Positions 7,237-16,739 of a stretch of 23,682 bases of DNA are shown here, piece by piece. Source of the DNA: JBBDIP01 sp040880305 (lineage in GTDB: Bacteria > Bacillota > Sulfobacillia > Fermentithermobacillales > Fermentithermobacillaceae); contig JBBDIP010000038.1 of the NCBI GenBank assembly GCA_040880305.1, positions 1 through 23,682 of the forward strand, read 5' to 3'. How positions within the stretch are numbered: the stretch's first letter is position 1; every line of letters begins with the position of its first letter. A program made the position numbers and the translations under genes. The notes beneath the pieces were generated by a model that did no database searches, was not told the origin of the DNA, and saw only the letters and a program-made list of their open reading frames with translations.

Positions 7237-8169
7237 ATGGACTGGGACGTTCTGATCACCGGCGGCGGACCTGCAGGGATGACCGCGGCCATATATGCAG
7301 GCAGAGCAGGGTGGAAGACCGTGGTGATCGATCCTTTGGGTGGCGGCGGGCAGGCGAGCACCACCGACGTGATCCACAATTACCCCGGCTTTCCCTCGGG
7401 CGTATCCGGCATGGATCTGATGGACCGGATGGCCGAGCAGGCCAAAGCCTTTGGAGTCTCCATCGAGTACGATCAGGTGACTCATGTGGCGAAATCTGGC
7501 GACATCTTCACCGTCGCCTGCGAGGGCTCGACCCACACCGCCAAGGCCCTGGTCTACGCGGCCGGCACTTCTCCCAAGAAACTGGCGGTACCCGGCGAGG
7601 ACAAGTTCATAGGCAGAGGGATCAGTTTCTGCGCCACGTGTGACGGGGCGCTTTACAGGGACAAAGTCGTCGCGGTGGTCGGCGGCGGCGACTCGGCTCT
7701 CACCGAAGCCGAGTTTTTGACCAGGTTCGCCCGTGAAGTGCTGTTGATCCACAGGCGGGAAGAGTTTCGGGCCGGCCTAGCCATGGTGAGGCGCGTGACC
7801 GCAAACCCCAAGGTGCGAAGGATTATGTCCAGTGTGATAGAGGAAATCCGGGGAGACGACCGCGTGACGTCGGCTGTGGTCCGTAACCTGTCCCAAAACA
7901 AGGTCAACGAGGTGCCGGTTGACGGGATCTTCCTGTACGTGGGTTCGAACCCTAACTCCGCCCCGGTAAAAGACCTGGTCGACACCAATGAGGGCGGCTA
8001 CATCAAGACGGAAGAGGACATGTCCACCCGCACGTTTGGCCTGTTCGCCGCCGGAGATGTACGCCACAAGTCGTTGCGGCAGGTCGCGACCGCCGTTGGC
8101 GATGGCGCCGCAGCAGCATGGTCCGCCGAGAGGTATCTGCTGGAGAACCAGCCGGGGGTGCTGAATTGA
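7237..8169 (+). CDS. trxB: Thioredoxin reductase (NADPH type)
   Basis: This protein of about 310 residues has the thioredoxin reductase layout: FAD-binding GGGPAG at 9-14, the redox pair C132-A-T-C135 followed by D, the second nucleotide motif GGGDSALTEA, HRREEFRA (which binds the NADPH 2' phosphate), and the closing GLFAAGDVR FAD segment. It would pass electrons from NADPH to thioredoxin in the cytosol. The retained HRRxxFR favours NADPH over ferredoxin- or deazaflavin-linked variants. I chose the ATG at 7237, with GGGGAG at 7223-7228; the in-frame GTG at 7228 overlaps that site. A weak promoter (TTGAGT 7174-7179, 18 bases, TAGCAT 7198-7203) may drive it. The next gene starts within its stop codon. 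Confidence 0.92.
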   Translation: MDWDVLITGGGPAGMTAAIYAGRAGWKTVVIDPLGGGGQASTTDVIHNYPGFPSGVSGMDLMDRMAEQAKAFGVSIEYDQVTHVAKSGDIFTVACEGSTHTAKALVYAAGTSPKKLAVPGEDKFIGRGISFCATCDGALYRDKVVAVVGGGDSALTEAEFLTRFAREVLLIHRREEFRAGLAMVRRVTANPKVRRIMSSVIEEIRGDDRVTSAVVRNLSQNKVNEVPVDGIFLYVGSNPNSAPVKDLVDTNEGGYIKTEEDMSTRTFGLFAAGDVRHKSLRQVATAVGDGAAAAWSAERYLLENQPGVLN

Positions 8170-9371
8170 GGGCCGTGGTGAAGCTGCTGCCCAAGGTGAG
8201 GCACCGCGTCCAATACGGGCACCCATGGGTCTTCGGCAACGAGGTTGAGTCCGTGAGCGGCTCCTATTACCCGGGCGACATTGTGGAGGTCCGCGACCCT
8301 CGAGGCAGCTTCGTCGCGCTCGGTTACATAAACCCCGAGTCGGCCATCCTGGTCCGGGTGCTTTCCAGAGAAGACAGGGAGATAGACGAGGCATTCATTA
8401 GGGATCGCCTGGAAAAGGCGGTCGAGTACCGGAAGATGCTGTTTGGCCTATCGGGGGAGATTGGGGACCAAAAGGGCGGCTACCGGCTGGTCTACTCCGA
8501 AGCCGACTTCCTCCCGGGCCTGGTGGCGGACATCTTCGGGGGCTATTTGTCATTTCAGACCTTGACGCTGGGCATCGACAGGTGGAAGGAGACTATCGTC
8601 GACGCCCTCCGCGAACTGGTCTCGCCACGGGGCGTCTACGAGCGCAACGATGCTCCCGTGCGAGGACTGGAAGGCCTATCGCAGAGGGCGGGCTACCTGG
8701 GCGAATCCTTCGACCCACTGGTGGAGATCGACGAAAACGGCGTGCGCATGGTGGTAGATATCCAAAAAGGCCAGAAGACCGGGTACTTCCTGGACCAGAC
8801 GGAAAACCGTCTGCGAGCGCGAGCGTTCTCGCGCGACAGGGAGGTCCTCGATGCATTCTCCTATTCTGGAGGCTTTGGACTCTCAGCCGCTTACGCGGGG
8901 GCCAAAAGCGTCATCTGCGTGGACGCGTCGGAAGCCGCGCTTGACCTTGCCCGGGTATCCGCCGAGAGGAACGGCCTGTCGGACAGGGTCTCCTGCCGCG
9001 CCGCCAACGTCTTCGACCTGCTCCGCGAGTACGAGAAGGACGGAACACGCTTCGACCTGGTCCTATTGGACCCCCCGGCGTTCGCGAGGTCCCGCAAGAT
9101 GGTCGAGAAGGCGCTGGCGGGCTACAAGGAGATCAACCTTCGAGCCATGAAGGTCCTGCGTCCGGGCGGGTTCCTGTGTACGTCCTCCTGCTCGCACCAC
9201 GTCACTTGGGATGAGTTTGACAAGATGCTGGAGGATGCCGCTGTGGACGCAAGGAGGCCGCTCAGAATAGTGGAGCGCCGCGGGCAGCGGGCCGACCATC
9301 CGATTTTGGCGGGAGTACCTGAGACTGACTATCTCAAGTTCAGGGTATGCCAGGTGTGCGGTCCGTCCTAG
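8166..9371 (+). CDS. rlmI: RlmI-like 23S rRNA cytosine methyltransferase
   Basis: This protein of about 401 residues carries an N-terminal PUA domain (GHPWVFGNEVESV, then GDIVEVRDPRGSFVALGYIN) and a SAM-dependent Rossmann methyltransferase domain (KTGYFLDQTENR, VLDAFSYSGGFGLSAA, DLVLLDPPAFARS and the catalytic-type CTSSCSHHV). This matches the RlmI/YwbD family, which makes m5C1962 in E. coli 23S rRNA. The TTG at 8166 overlaps the trxB stop (TTGA) and suggests coupling. GTG at 8175 or 8178 are alternatives, and the frame extends further upstream inside trxB without a ribosome site. The exact rRNA position in this organism is inferred from the family. Confidence 0.85.
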   Translation: MRAVVKLLPKVRHRVQYGHPWVFGNEVESVSGSYYPGDIVEVRDPRGSFVALGYINPESAILVRVLSREDREIDEAFIRDRLEKAVEYRKMLFGLSGEIGDQKGGYRLVYSEADFLPGLVADIFGGYLSFQTLTLGIDRWKETIVDALRELVSPRGVYERNDAPVRGLEGLSQRAGYLGESFDPLVEIDENGVRMVVDIQKGQKTGYFLDQTENRLRARAFSRDREVLDAFSYSGGFGLSAAYAGAKSVICVDASEAALDLARVSAERNGLSDRVSCRAANVFDLLREYEKDGTRFDLVLLDPPAFARSRKMVEKALAGYKEINLRAMKVLRPGGFLCTSSCSHHVTWDEFDKMLEDAAVDARRPLRIVERRGQRADHPILAGVPETDYLKFRVCQVCGPS

Positions 9372-9385
9372 ATCGAAAAAAGATG

Positions 9386-9414
9386 TTGAACCGCCCGGAA
9401 CGGTGCATTATACT
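9386..9414 (+). promoter_or_regulatory. Sigma-A promoter of the ctsR-mcsA-mcsB-clpC operon
   Basis: TTGAAC (9386-9391) and TATACT (9409-9414) are exactly 17 bases apart. Transcription would start near 9421, inside the CtsR box, and the ctsR ATG is about 40 bases downstream. Confidence 0.82.
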
Positions 9415-9420
9415 CAAATA

Positions 9421-9437
9421 GGTCAAAGAAAGACAAA
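9421..9437 (+). promoter_or_regulatory. CtsR operator (heptad direct repeat)
   Basis: GGTCAAA (9421-9427), a 3-base spacer GAA, and AGACAAA (9431-9437) match the CtsR consensus (A/G)GTCAAANAN(A/G)GTCAAA with one change (GTC to GAC in the second half). It covers the predicted transcription start, where CtsR binding would block RNA polymerase. This implies autoregulation of the whole operon and release on heat or protein stress. Confidence 0.85.
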
Positions 9438-9462
9438 GATAGGATTTCGGGGAGGTGTGAGG

Positions 9463-9930
9463 ATGGCGAGCTTGGCCGACCTCATCGAAGAGTACATCCA
9501 ATCCCTCGTTGAAGAGGGCGAAGGCATGGCCGAGATCCAGAGGGCTCTCATCGCGGCGCATTTCCGCTGCGCCCCCTCTCAGGTATCCTACGTTATCGCG
9601 TCCCGCTTTCCTCCCGAAAGGGGTTACATCATTGAGTCCCGGCGGGGTGGAGGGGGCTTCATCCGTCTCACCAGGGTCATTCTCGACGAAGGCAGCATAC
9701 GTGAGGTCATGAGCGACGCCGGGAACTACCTTAGCCAGTCCGAGGCGTACGATTATCTAGAGAGGCTTCGCGAGGACGGTCACCTGGGTGACAGAACTTT
9801 CGAGGTAATGCGGGCCGCCCTTTCGCGGAACGCGCTGACCTTGGTCCTGCCTGACAGGGACCTCATCCGGGCCAACATATTCAAAGCCATGCTGAACGCG
9901 TATTTCTCTTCAGCTGACAAGGAGGAGTGA
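9463..9930 (+). CDS. ctsR: CtsR transcriptional repressor of class III heat-shock genes
   Basis: This 155-residue protein begins MASLADLIEEYIQSLV, the typical CtsR start, followed by the winged helix-turn-helix (RALIAAHFRCAPSQVSYVIASRF) and the Gly-rich wing (ESRRGGGGFIRL) that senses heat in the B. subtilis protein. The C-terminal dimer domain contains SQSEAYDYLERLREDG. ATG 9463 is set by GGGGAGGTG at 9449-9457; an upstream in-frame ATG at 9403 lies in the promoter and is not used. It is the first gene of the operon and has its own operator at 9421-9437. McsA, McsB and ClpC, encoded next, control CtsR activity and degradation. Confidence 0.95.
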   Translation: MASLADLIEEYIQSLVEEGEGMAEIQRALIAAHFRCAPSQVSYVIASRFPPERGYIIESRRGGGGFIRLTRVILDEGSIREVMSDAGNYLSQSEAYDYLERLREDGHLGDRTFEVMRAALSRNALTLVLPDRDLIRANIFKAMLNAYFSSADKEE

Positions 9931-9933
9931 CCG

Positions 9934-10461
9934 GTGCTCTGCGACGAGTGTGGGAAGAAAGACGCCACGGTCCGCTTCGAGCAGGTCGTGAACGGCAAGA
10001 GGACAGTAACTAACCTCTGCCAGGATTGCGCCCAGAAGAAAGGTATCATGAAGGTATTCCTCCACCAGCCGAGTTTCAACATCAGCAGCCTTCTGTCAGC
10101 TCTTTTGGGTTCTCAGATAACGGCGACCCCTGCGCTTACGGCCGGAGGCGAGGAGACCAGATGCCCCGTCTGTGGTCTAAGCTACCGAGACTTCGCCAGG
10201 GCGGGCATGCTGGGGTGTTCGCGGTGTTACAAGACTTTTGAGGACCGGTTGGAGCCGCTCTTGCGCAGGATCCACGGGTCTGACCGGCATGTGGGCAAGG
10301 CCCCGGCGAAAGCGGGCGGTTCCGCCATACTGCGCAGGGAGGTCGAGGAGCTGAAGCGGGAGCTGTCGCAGGCCGTTTCCAAGGAAGCGTACGAGAAGGC
10401 GGCCGAACTCCGCGACAAAGTCCATCAGATGGAGAAGAAGATCAAGGGGGAGAAGGCATGA
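9934..10461 (+). CDS. mcsA: McsA, zinc-binding activator of the McsB arginine kinase
   Basis: This 175-residue protein has four CxxC pairs: C3/C6, C29/C32, C77/C80 and C95/C98, which form the two zinc sites of McsA. A UVR-like coiled helix closes it (SKEAYEKAAELRDKVHQME, about 149-167). McsA binds and activates McsB and links it to ClpC and CtsR. The GTG start at 9934 follows AAGGAGGAG (9919-9927), three bases after the ctsR stop. It overlaps mcsB by four bases (ATGA). All cysteines are retained. Confidence 0.94.
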   Translation: MLCDECGKKDATVRFEQVVNGKRTVTNLCQDCAQKKGIMKVFLHQPSFNISSLLSALLGSQITATPALTAGGEETRCPVCGLSYRDFARAGMLGCSRCYKTFEDRLEPLLRRIHGSDRHVGKAPAKAGGSAILRREVEELKRELSQAVSKEAYEKAAELRDKVHQMEKKIKGEKA

Positions 10462-11543
10462 ACTCCAAGAGAGAGGACCTGCTTGGCACCATCGTGAAGA
10501 ACTCCTCCTCGCTTTGGATGGACGGATCCGGCGACCTTTCCGACGTGGTTATTTCATCAAGGGTCCGCTTGGCCAGGAATCTCCACGACGTGCCCTTCCC
10601 CCACCTGCTACAAGAGGTGCAGGCCAGGCAGGTGCAGGAGGGGGTATTCGCCGCCGTCAAGGGCGTGAACGACAAGGCCGCCAAAGGGTCGTTTAGCGAG
10701 CTTCACTGCATCGACTTGGAGAAGGTGTCCTCCCTGGACCGCCAGGTGCTGGTCGAAAAGCACCTCATGAGTCCCCAGCACGCCCAGGCGGGTTTCGGAA
10801 AGGGCATTATCACCAGGTCCGACGAACGTGTCTCCATTATGGTCAATGAGGAGGACCACCTCCGCCTCCAGTGCCTGTACTCGGGACTGGAGCTCGACGA
10901 GGCCTTCGTAACAGCGAGCGGAATCGACGACCTCCTGGACGAACGCCTTGATTTCGCCTTCGACGACCGGTACGGATTCCTGACCGCCTGCCCCACCAAC
11001 GTGGGTACCGGGCTCAGGGCCTCGCTAATGGTGCACCTGCCGGCGCTGGCCATGGGCGATGAGGTATCCCGCGTCCTGGCGACGGTGAACAAACTGGGAT
11101 TGGTCGTTCGCGGGTTGTTTGGGGAAGGCAGCGAGGGTCAGGGCAACGTCTACCAGGTCTCCAACCAGATCACGTTGGGGCAGACCGAAAAGGAGATAAT
11201 CGAGAACCTCTCTCTGGTAGCTAAGCAGGTGGTTGCCGAGGAAAAGCGTTTTCGGGAGATGCTCCTTAAGACTCAGCGCGCAGCCCTGGAAGACCGCATC
11301 TTTAGGGCGTGGGGCATACTGTCTAATGCTCGCAGCATGTCTTCACAGGAAGCGGTCAAGCTATGGTCCGACGTCCGGCTCGGGGTCGAACTCGGGATGA
11401 TGTCTTCGCTGGACGGAATTAGCGCCAATCAGATCCTCGTAATCGCGCAACCCAACTTTGTGCAGAAAAGTGTAGGCAAAGCCATGCCGCCTGATGAGCG
11501 CGACGCAAGAAGGGCGGACCTCATAAGGCAGCATCTATCATAG
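10458..11543 (+). CDS. mcsB: Protein-arginine kinase McsB
   Basis: This 361-residue ATP:guanido phosphotransferase-like protein includes SSRVRLARNL near residue 30, LTACPTNVGTGLRASLMVHLPAL (about 174-196), and ERDARRADL near the C terminus, which fits the RDxxRA motif used to bind phosphoarginine for allosteric control. McsB phosphorylates arginines on CtsR and damaged proteins and so marks them for ClpCP. Length matches the family. The ATG overlaps the mcsA stop. The clpC Shine-Dalgarno begins about 10 bases past its stop. Confidence 0.95.
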   Translation: MNSKREDLLGTIVKNSSSLWMDGSGDLSDVVISSRVRLARNLHDVPFPHLLQEVQARQVQEGVFAAVKGVNDKAAKGSFSELHCIDLEKVSSLDRQVLVEKHLMSPQHAQAGFGKGIITRSDERVSIMVNEEDHLRLQCLYSGLELDEAFVTASGIDDLLDERLDFAFDDRYGFLTACPTNVGTGLRASLMVHLPALAMGDEVSRVLATVNKLGLVVRGLFGEGSEGQGNVYQVSNQITLGQTEKEIIENLSLVAKQVVAEEKRFREMLLKTQRAALEDRIFRAWGILSNARSMSSQEAVKLWSDVRLGVELGMMSSLDGISANQILVIAQPNFVQKSVGKAMPPDERDARRADLIRQHLS

Positions 11544-11567
11544 AAAGTCTCGCGAGGAGGCATGACG

Positions 11568-14057
<2,490 letters not shown>

Positions 14058-14085
14058 ACCCCTGCTACAGGCGGAAGGAAACCAC

Positions 14086-14135
14086 GGCGCGGCATAGAAT
14101 CACTTCCAGAGAAAGGAATGGTCCTATGCCGCGCC
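14086..14135 (+). promoter_or_regulatory. 12-bp perfect inverted repeat enclosing the radA ribosome site and start codon
   Basis: GGCGCGGCATAG (14086-14097) is the exact reverse complement of CTATGCCGCGCC (14124-14135). In RNA this is a 12-bp, mostly GC stem with a 26-nt loop. The right arm contains the radA ATG (14126-14128) and codons 2-3; the loop holds the Shine-Dalgarno GAAAGGA (14111-14117). No T tract follows, so it is not an ordinary clpC terminator. It could control radA translation, or as DNA be an operator. Confidence 0.6.
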
Positions 14136-15481
14136 CCATTACCAGGTATGTCTGCTCTTCTTGCGGCTTCCAGGCTCCAAAGTGGTTCGGTCGCTGCCCT
14201 CAGTGCAGTGAGTGGAACACGATGGCTGAGGAAGTCGAGCGACCCGTTGCGCCCGGAAGGATCCAGAGAATCAAGCCCGCGGCTCCCATCGCCCTCTCCA
14301 AAGTGCCTGCCGAAGACGTCACTCGCTTTAGCAGCGGGATGAAGGAGTTCGACAGGGTCTTGGGCGGCGGGATAGTCCCCGGGTCCGTCATATTGCTCGC
14401 GGGCGAGCCCGGGATCGGCAAGTCGACACTCCTTCTCGGAGTGGCCGAGAGCGTGGCCAAGTTCCACGGCAAAGTCCTCTACACCTCAGGCGAAGAATCT
14501 CAGGGCCAGGTCAAGATGAGAGCGGAGCGACTCGGGGTCGTTTCCGATAATCTATACTTCTCAGCGCTGCAGGACGTGGACGCGATCCTCGAAACTTGCC
14601 AGGATTTATCCCCCGGGCTCCTCATCGTCGACTCTATTCAGACCTGCGAAGACGCTTCGGTGGCTTCCCTGCCCGGTGGCCCCACCCAGGTGCGGACTTG
14701 CGCTACCAAGATGCAGCAATACGCCAAGGACCGGGGAGTCACTGTGGTCATGGTGGGCCACACCGTCAAGGCGGGTGGGATCGCGGGCCCCAGGCTGCTG
14801 GAGCACCTCGTAGACACGGTCCTGTATTTCGAGGGGGATCAAAACCACCTCTACAGGATAGTGAGGGCGCAAAAGAACCGTTTTGGACCCACCAACGAGG
14901 TATCAGTGTTCCAGATGGAAGAGAAGGGCCTTACTGAAGTGGCCAACCCATCGGAGCTGTTCTTATCTGAGAGGAACGCAAAGAACATTGGCTCCTGCGT
15001 AGGCGTCTGTCTTAAGGGCAACCAGGCCATATGTCTCGAAGTCCAGGCGCTTGTGGCAAATTGTGTATACGGCGCCCCGCGCCGCGTCACCAGCGAGATA
15101 GAGCACGGCAAGGCCGACCTGATCCTGGCGGTCCTATCGAAAAGGCTCGCCAGCGCCCTCGACAACAAGGACGCTTTCCTCAAGGTCGCAGGGGGGATCC
15201 GCATCGACGAGCCCGGCATAGACCTTTCGACCGCCATTGCTGTGATGTCAAGTTACTTGGACGTGCAGGTAAAGCCGGGCATGGCCTGCTTTGGAGAGAT
15301 AGGGCTGTCAGGTGAGGTTCGGATGGTGGCCCGGATGGAGGACCGCGTCAAAGAGGCCCTGCGTGTGGGATTCGAGCAGGTGCTTGTCCCGGCGGGCTTC
15401 CTTGCGAGGCACAAGGCCGGTTCAAAAGTCAAAGGCGTCTCGACCGTAGAAGAAGCGGTGCGAAACGCCCTGGTTCAATAA
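14126..15481 (+). CDS. radA: DNA repair protein RadA (Sms)
   Basis: This 451-residue protein has the complete RadA layout: a C4 zinc finger (C10, C13, C24, C27), a RecA-like ATPase core with Walker A GEPGIGKST near 93-101, the RadA-specific KNRFG motif near 250, and a C-terminal Lon-protease-like domain (DLSTAIAVMSSYL, GEIGLSGEVRMV). RadA is a hexameric helicase that extends recombination intermediates and processes branched DNA. GAAAGGA at 14111-14117 sets ATG 14126. A 12-bp inverted repeat spans this start. The gap to clpC is 68 bases. disA, which often follows radA in related bacteria, is absent; the convergent next gene ends three bases away. Confidence 0.95.
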   Translation: MPRPITRYVCSSCGFQAPKWFGRCPQCSEWNTMAEEVERPVAPGRIQRIKPAAPIALSKVPAEDVTRFSSGMKEFDRVLGGGIVPGSVILLAGEPGIGKSTLLLGVAESVAKFHGKVLYTSGEESQGQVKMRAERLGVVSDNLYFSALQDVDAILETCQDLSPGLLIVDSIQTCEDASVASLPGGPTQVRTCATKMQQYAKDRGVTVVMVGHTVKAGGIAGPRLLEHLVDTVLYFEGDQNHLYRIVRAQKNRFGPTNEVSVFQMEEKGLTEVANPSELFLSERNAKNIGSCVGVCLKGNQAICLEVQALVANCVYGAPRRVTSEIEHGKADLILAVLSKRLASALDNKDAFLKVAGGIRIDEPGIDLSTAIAVMSSYLDVQVKPGMACFGEIGLSGEVRMVARMEDRVKEALRVGFEQVLVPAGFLARHKAGSKVKGVSTVEEAVRNALVQ

Positions 15482-15484
15482 GCC

Positions 15485-15883
15485 TTATGAGAAGTTGAAC
15501 ATACCGAGACAGGCGACCCTATCCTGTTCTTTGAGCAGGATATCGTACAAGTTCAGGTTCATGAGGTTGCAGAGAGCCGCCAGGTAGAAAAGGTTGCGGC
15601 CGATTTCATCTTCCAGGATCTCCGTGCAATGGTCGCACAGCTTGCCCGTGAGATGAGTTCTCATGTGTTCTTTGAGGGACTCCAGCGAGTCTAGCTCCGG
15701 GGGGATCGTCTGCTTCCCGGCCTCGATTCCGATGCAACCGCAGGTAGTTACCGCCTTGGACACTGCCCGATTGACCCTGCTAGCGGACTCGGTGAGTTTG
15801 CTCATCACGTCGAGGATGCTTCTGTGCCGTACGAGGTAATCATCTACTGTCTCCTGGAAACCGTCGCAAAGGAGGTCTTTCAC
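15485..15883 (-). CDS. Uncharacterised small protein with MazG-like C-terminal helix
   Basis: This 132-residue all-helical protein is of a kind found near radA/carD in clostridial genomes; I do not know a function. The segment DEIGRNLFYLAALCNLMNL (about 92-110) resembles the second metal motif of MazG-type NTP pyrophosphatases (EELGDVLFYLA). The expected Asp of ExxD is Arg96 here, so catalysis of that type is doubtful. Cysteines form two pairs (C48/C50, C83/C86). I chose GTG 15883, with GAGGTG about 7 bases before it on the minus strand. A longer frame reaches 15997 but runs through the tRNA. It lies 37 bases behind tRNA-Ala and may be transcribed from that promoter. It converges on radA with a 3-base gap. 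Confidence 0.75.
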   Translation of the reverse strand: MKDLLCDGFQETVDDYLVRHRSILDVMSKLTESASRVNRAVSKAVTTCGCIGIEAGKQTIPPELDSLESLKEHMRTHLTGKLCDHCTEILEDEIGRNLFYLAALCNLMNLNLYDILLKEQDRVACLGMFNFS

Positions 15884-15920
15884 TGATGTTTCACCTCGCA
15901 GAAGGTCAAGTGAAAGGAGA

Positions 15921-15995
15921 TGGTGGACGTGGGGGGATTCGAACCCCCGACCTTTCGGATGCGAACCGAATGCTCTCCCACTGAGCCACACGCCC
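15921..15995 (-). tRNA. tRNA-Ala (anticodon CGC)
   Basis: Minus-strand cloverleaf: acceptor stem GGGCGTG with CACGTCC, including the G3:U70 pair that defines alanine tRNA; D arm GCTC-AGTGGGA-GAGC; anticodon stem TTCGG/CCGAA with loop TTCGCAT (anticodon CGC, reads GCG); T loop GTTCGAATC. Discriminator A, and CCA is encoded (15921-15923). Confidence 0.95.
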
Positions 15996-16018
15996 ATCCA
16001 TGCTTGAACGCAAAATCA

Positions 16019-16047
16019 ATTCTACTGTAGCGGGGATTTAGAGTCAA
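16019..16047 (-). promoter_or_regulatory. Promoter of tRNA-Ala, overlapping the carD stop
   Basis: On the minus strand TTGACT (16042-16047) and TAGAAT (16019-16024) are 17 bases apart, with transcription starting about 15-20 bases before the tRNA. The -35 box overlaps the carD stop codon (carD ends at 16044). Confidence 0.75.
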
Positions 16048-16529
16048 GGAAGCGGCACGAGCACGTCCTCAAGGACGCTCATGGTCTTCTCCCTGTCCCA
16101 GTTCTTGGCGAGAATGAGTTCGGAGATGAGGATCTCTTTGGCGCTGTCAAGCATCTTGCGTTCGCCTGTGGATAGGCCCTTCTCCCTCTCGCGGGACGCA
16201 AGATTTCGCACCACGTCAGCGACCTCATAGACGTCACCGCTCTTGATCTTTTCCAAGTTCGACCTGTACCGACGGTTCCAGTTTGTTGACATGACAGTGC
16301 ACTCCTGCCGGAGGACCACCATCACCTTATCGACTTCCTCAGACCCGATCACGTCGCGAAGTCCAATCTCCTTGGTGTTATCGACGGGTATCATTACCTT
16401 CATGTCGCCGATGGGAAGCCTCAGGACGTAGTAGCGGTGAGTCTTGCCGAGGATCTCTCTCTCCTCAACACCTTCGATGGTCCCGGCGCCGTGCATGGGG
16501 TAAACCACTCGGTCACCTATGTTGAACAA
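16044..16529 (-). CDS. carD: CarD/CdnL-family RNA polymerase-binding regulator
   Basis: This 161-residue protein begins MFNIGDRVVYPMHGAGTIEGVEE, the Tudor-like RNA-polymerase-interacting domain (about 1-60), followed by the helical DNA-binding region (TNWNRRYRSNLEKIKSGD, then DSAKEILISELILA). CarD stabilises open promoter complexes, mainly at rRNA and other housekeeping promoters. Length and motifs are standard. The start is TTG at 16529, preceded on the minus strand by the G-rich GGGGGGTATGGGGA. It is divergent from the yacL-like gene and has its own promoter. No terminator was seen before tRNA-Ala, so read-through into the tRNA and the small MazG-like gene is possible. Confidence 0.93.
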   Translation of the reverse strand: MFNIGDRVVYPMHGAGTIEGVEEREILGKTHRYYVLRLPIGDMKVMIPVDNTKEIGLRDVIGSEEVDKVMVVLRQECTVMSTNWNRRYRSNLEKIKSGDVYEVADVVRNLASREREKGLSTGERKMLDSAKEILISELILAKNWDREKTMSVLEDVLVPLP

Positions 16530-16558
16530 TCCCCATACCCCCCATTACACCCTGACCT

Positions 16559-16588
16559 ATTGTACCACTAACTGGAGTTTTCGGTCAA
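16559..16588 (-). promoter_or_regulatory. Promoter of carD
   Basis: On the minus strand TTGACC (16583-16588) and TACAAT (16559-16564) are 18 bases apart, about 30 bases before the carD start. Confidence 0.75.
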
Positions 16589-16640
16589 ACAGCCCGCCGC
16601 CTTGCCGCGGGGCTCACGCAATTATGGTGACAAAGTGCGT

Positions 16641-16672
16641 GCAGCCTCGCTGCTGTCGCCACTTCAGGCTGC
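16641..16672. repeat. Inverted repeat in the carD/yacL divergent region
   Basis: GCAGCCT (16641-16647) and AGGCTGC (16666-16672) are perfect inverted copies, and the second abuts the yacL -35 box at 16673. GCAGC-ctc-GCTGC is nested inside (16641-16653). It may be an operator; no regulator can be named. Confidence 0.4.
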
Positions 16673-16702
16673 TTGGACGCGCACATCCCTAGAGGATATA
16701 AT
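16673..16702 (+). promoter_or_regulatory. Promoter of the yacL-ispDF genes
   Basis: TTGGAC (16673-16678) and a perfect TATAAT (16697-16702) are 18 bases apart, 38 bases before the TTG start at 16740. Confidence 0.8.
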
Positions 16703-16739
16703 AAGACTGCGTTAGAACAAGCCAAAGGAGGTGCTGTAT

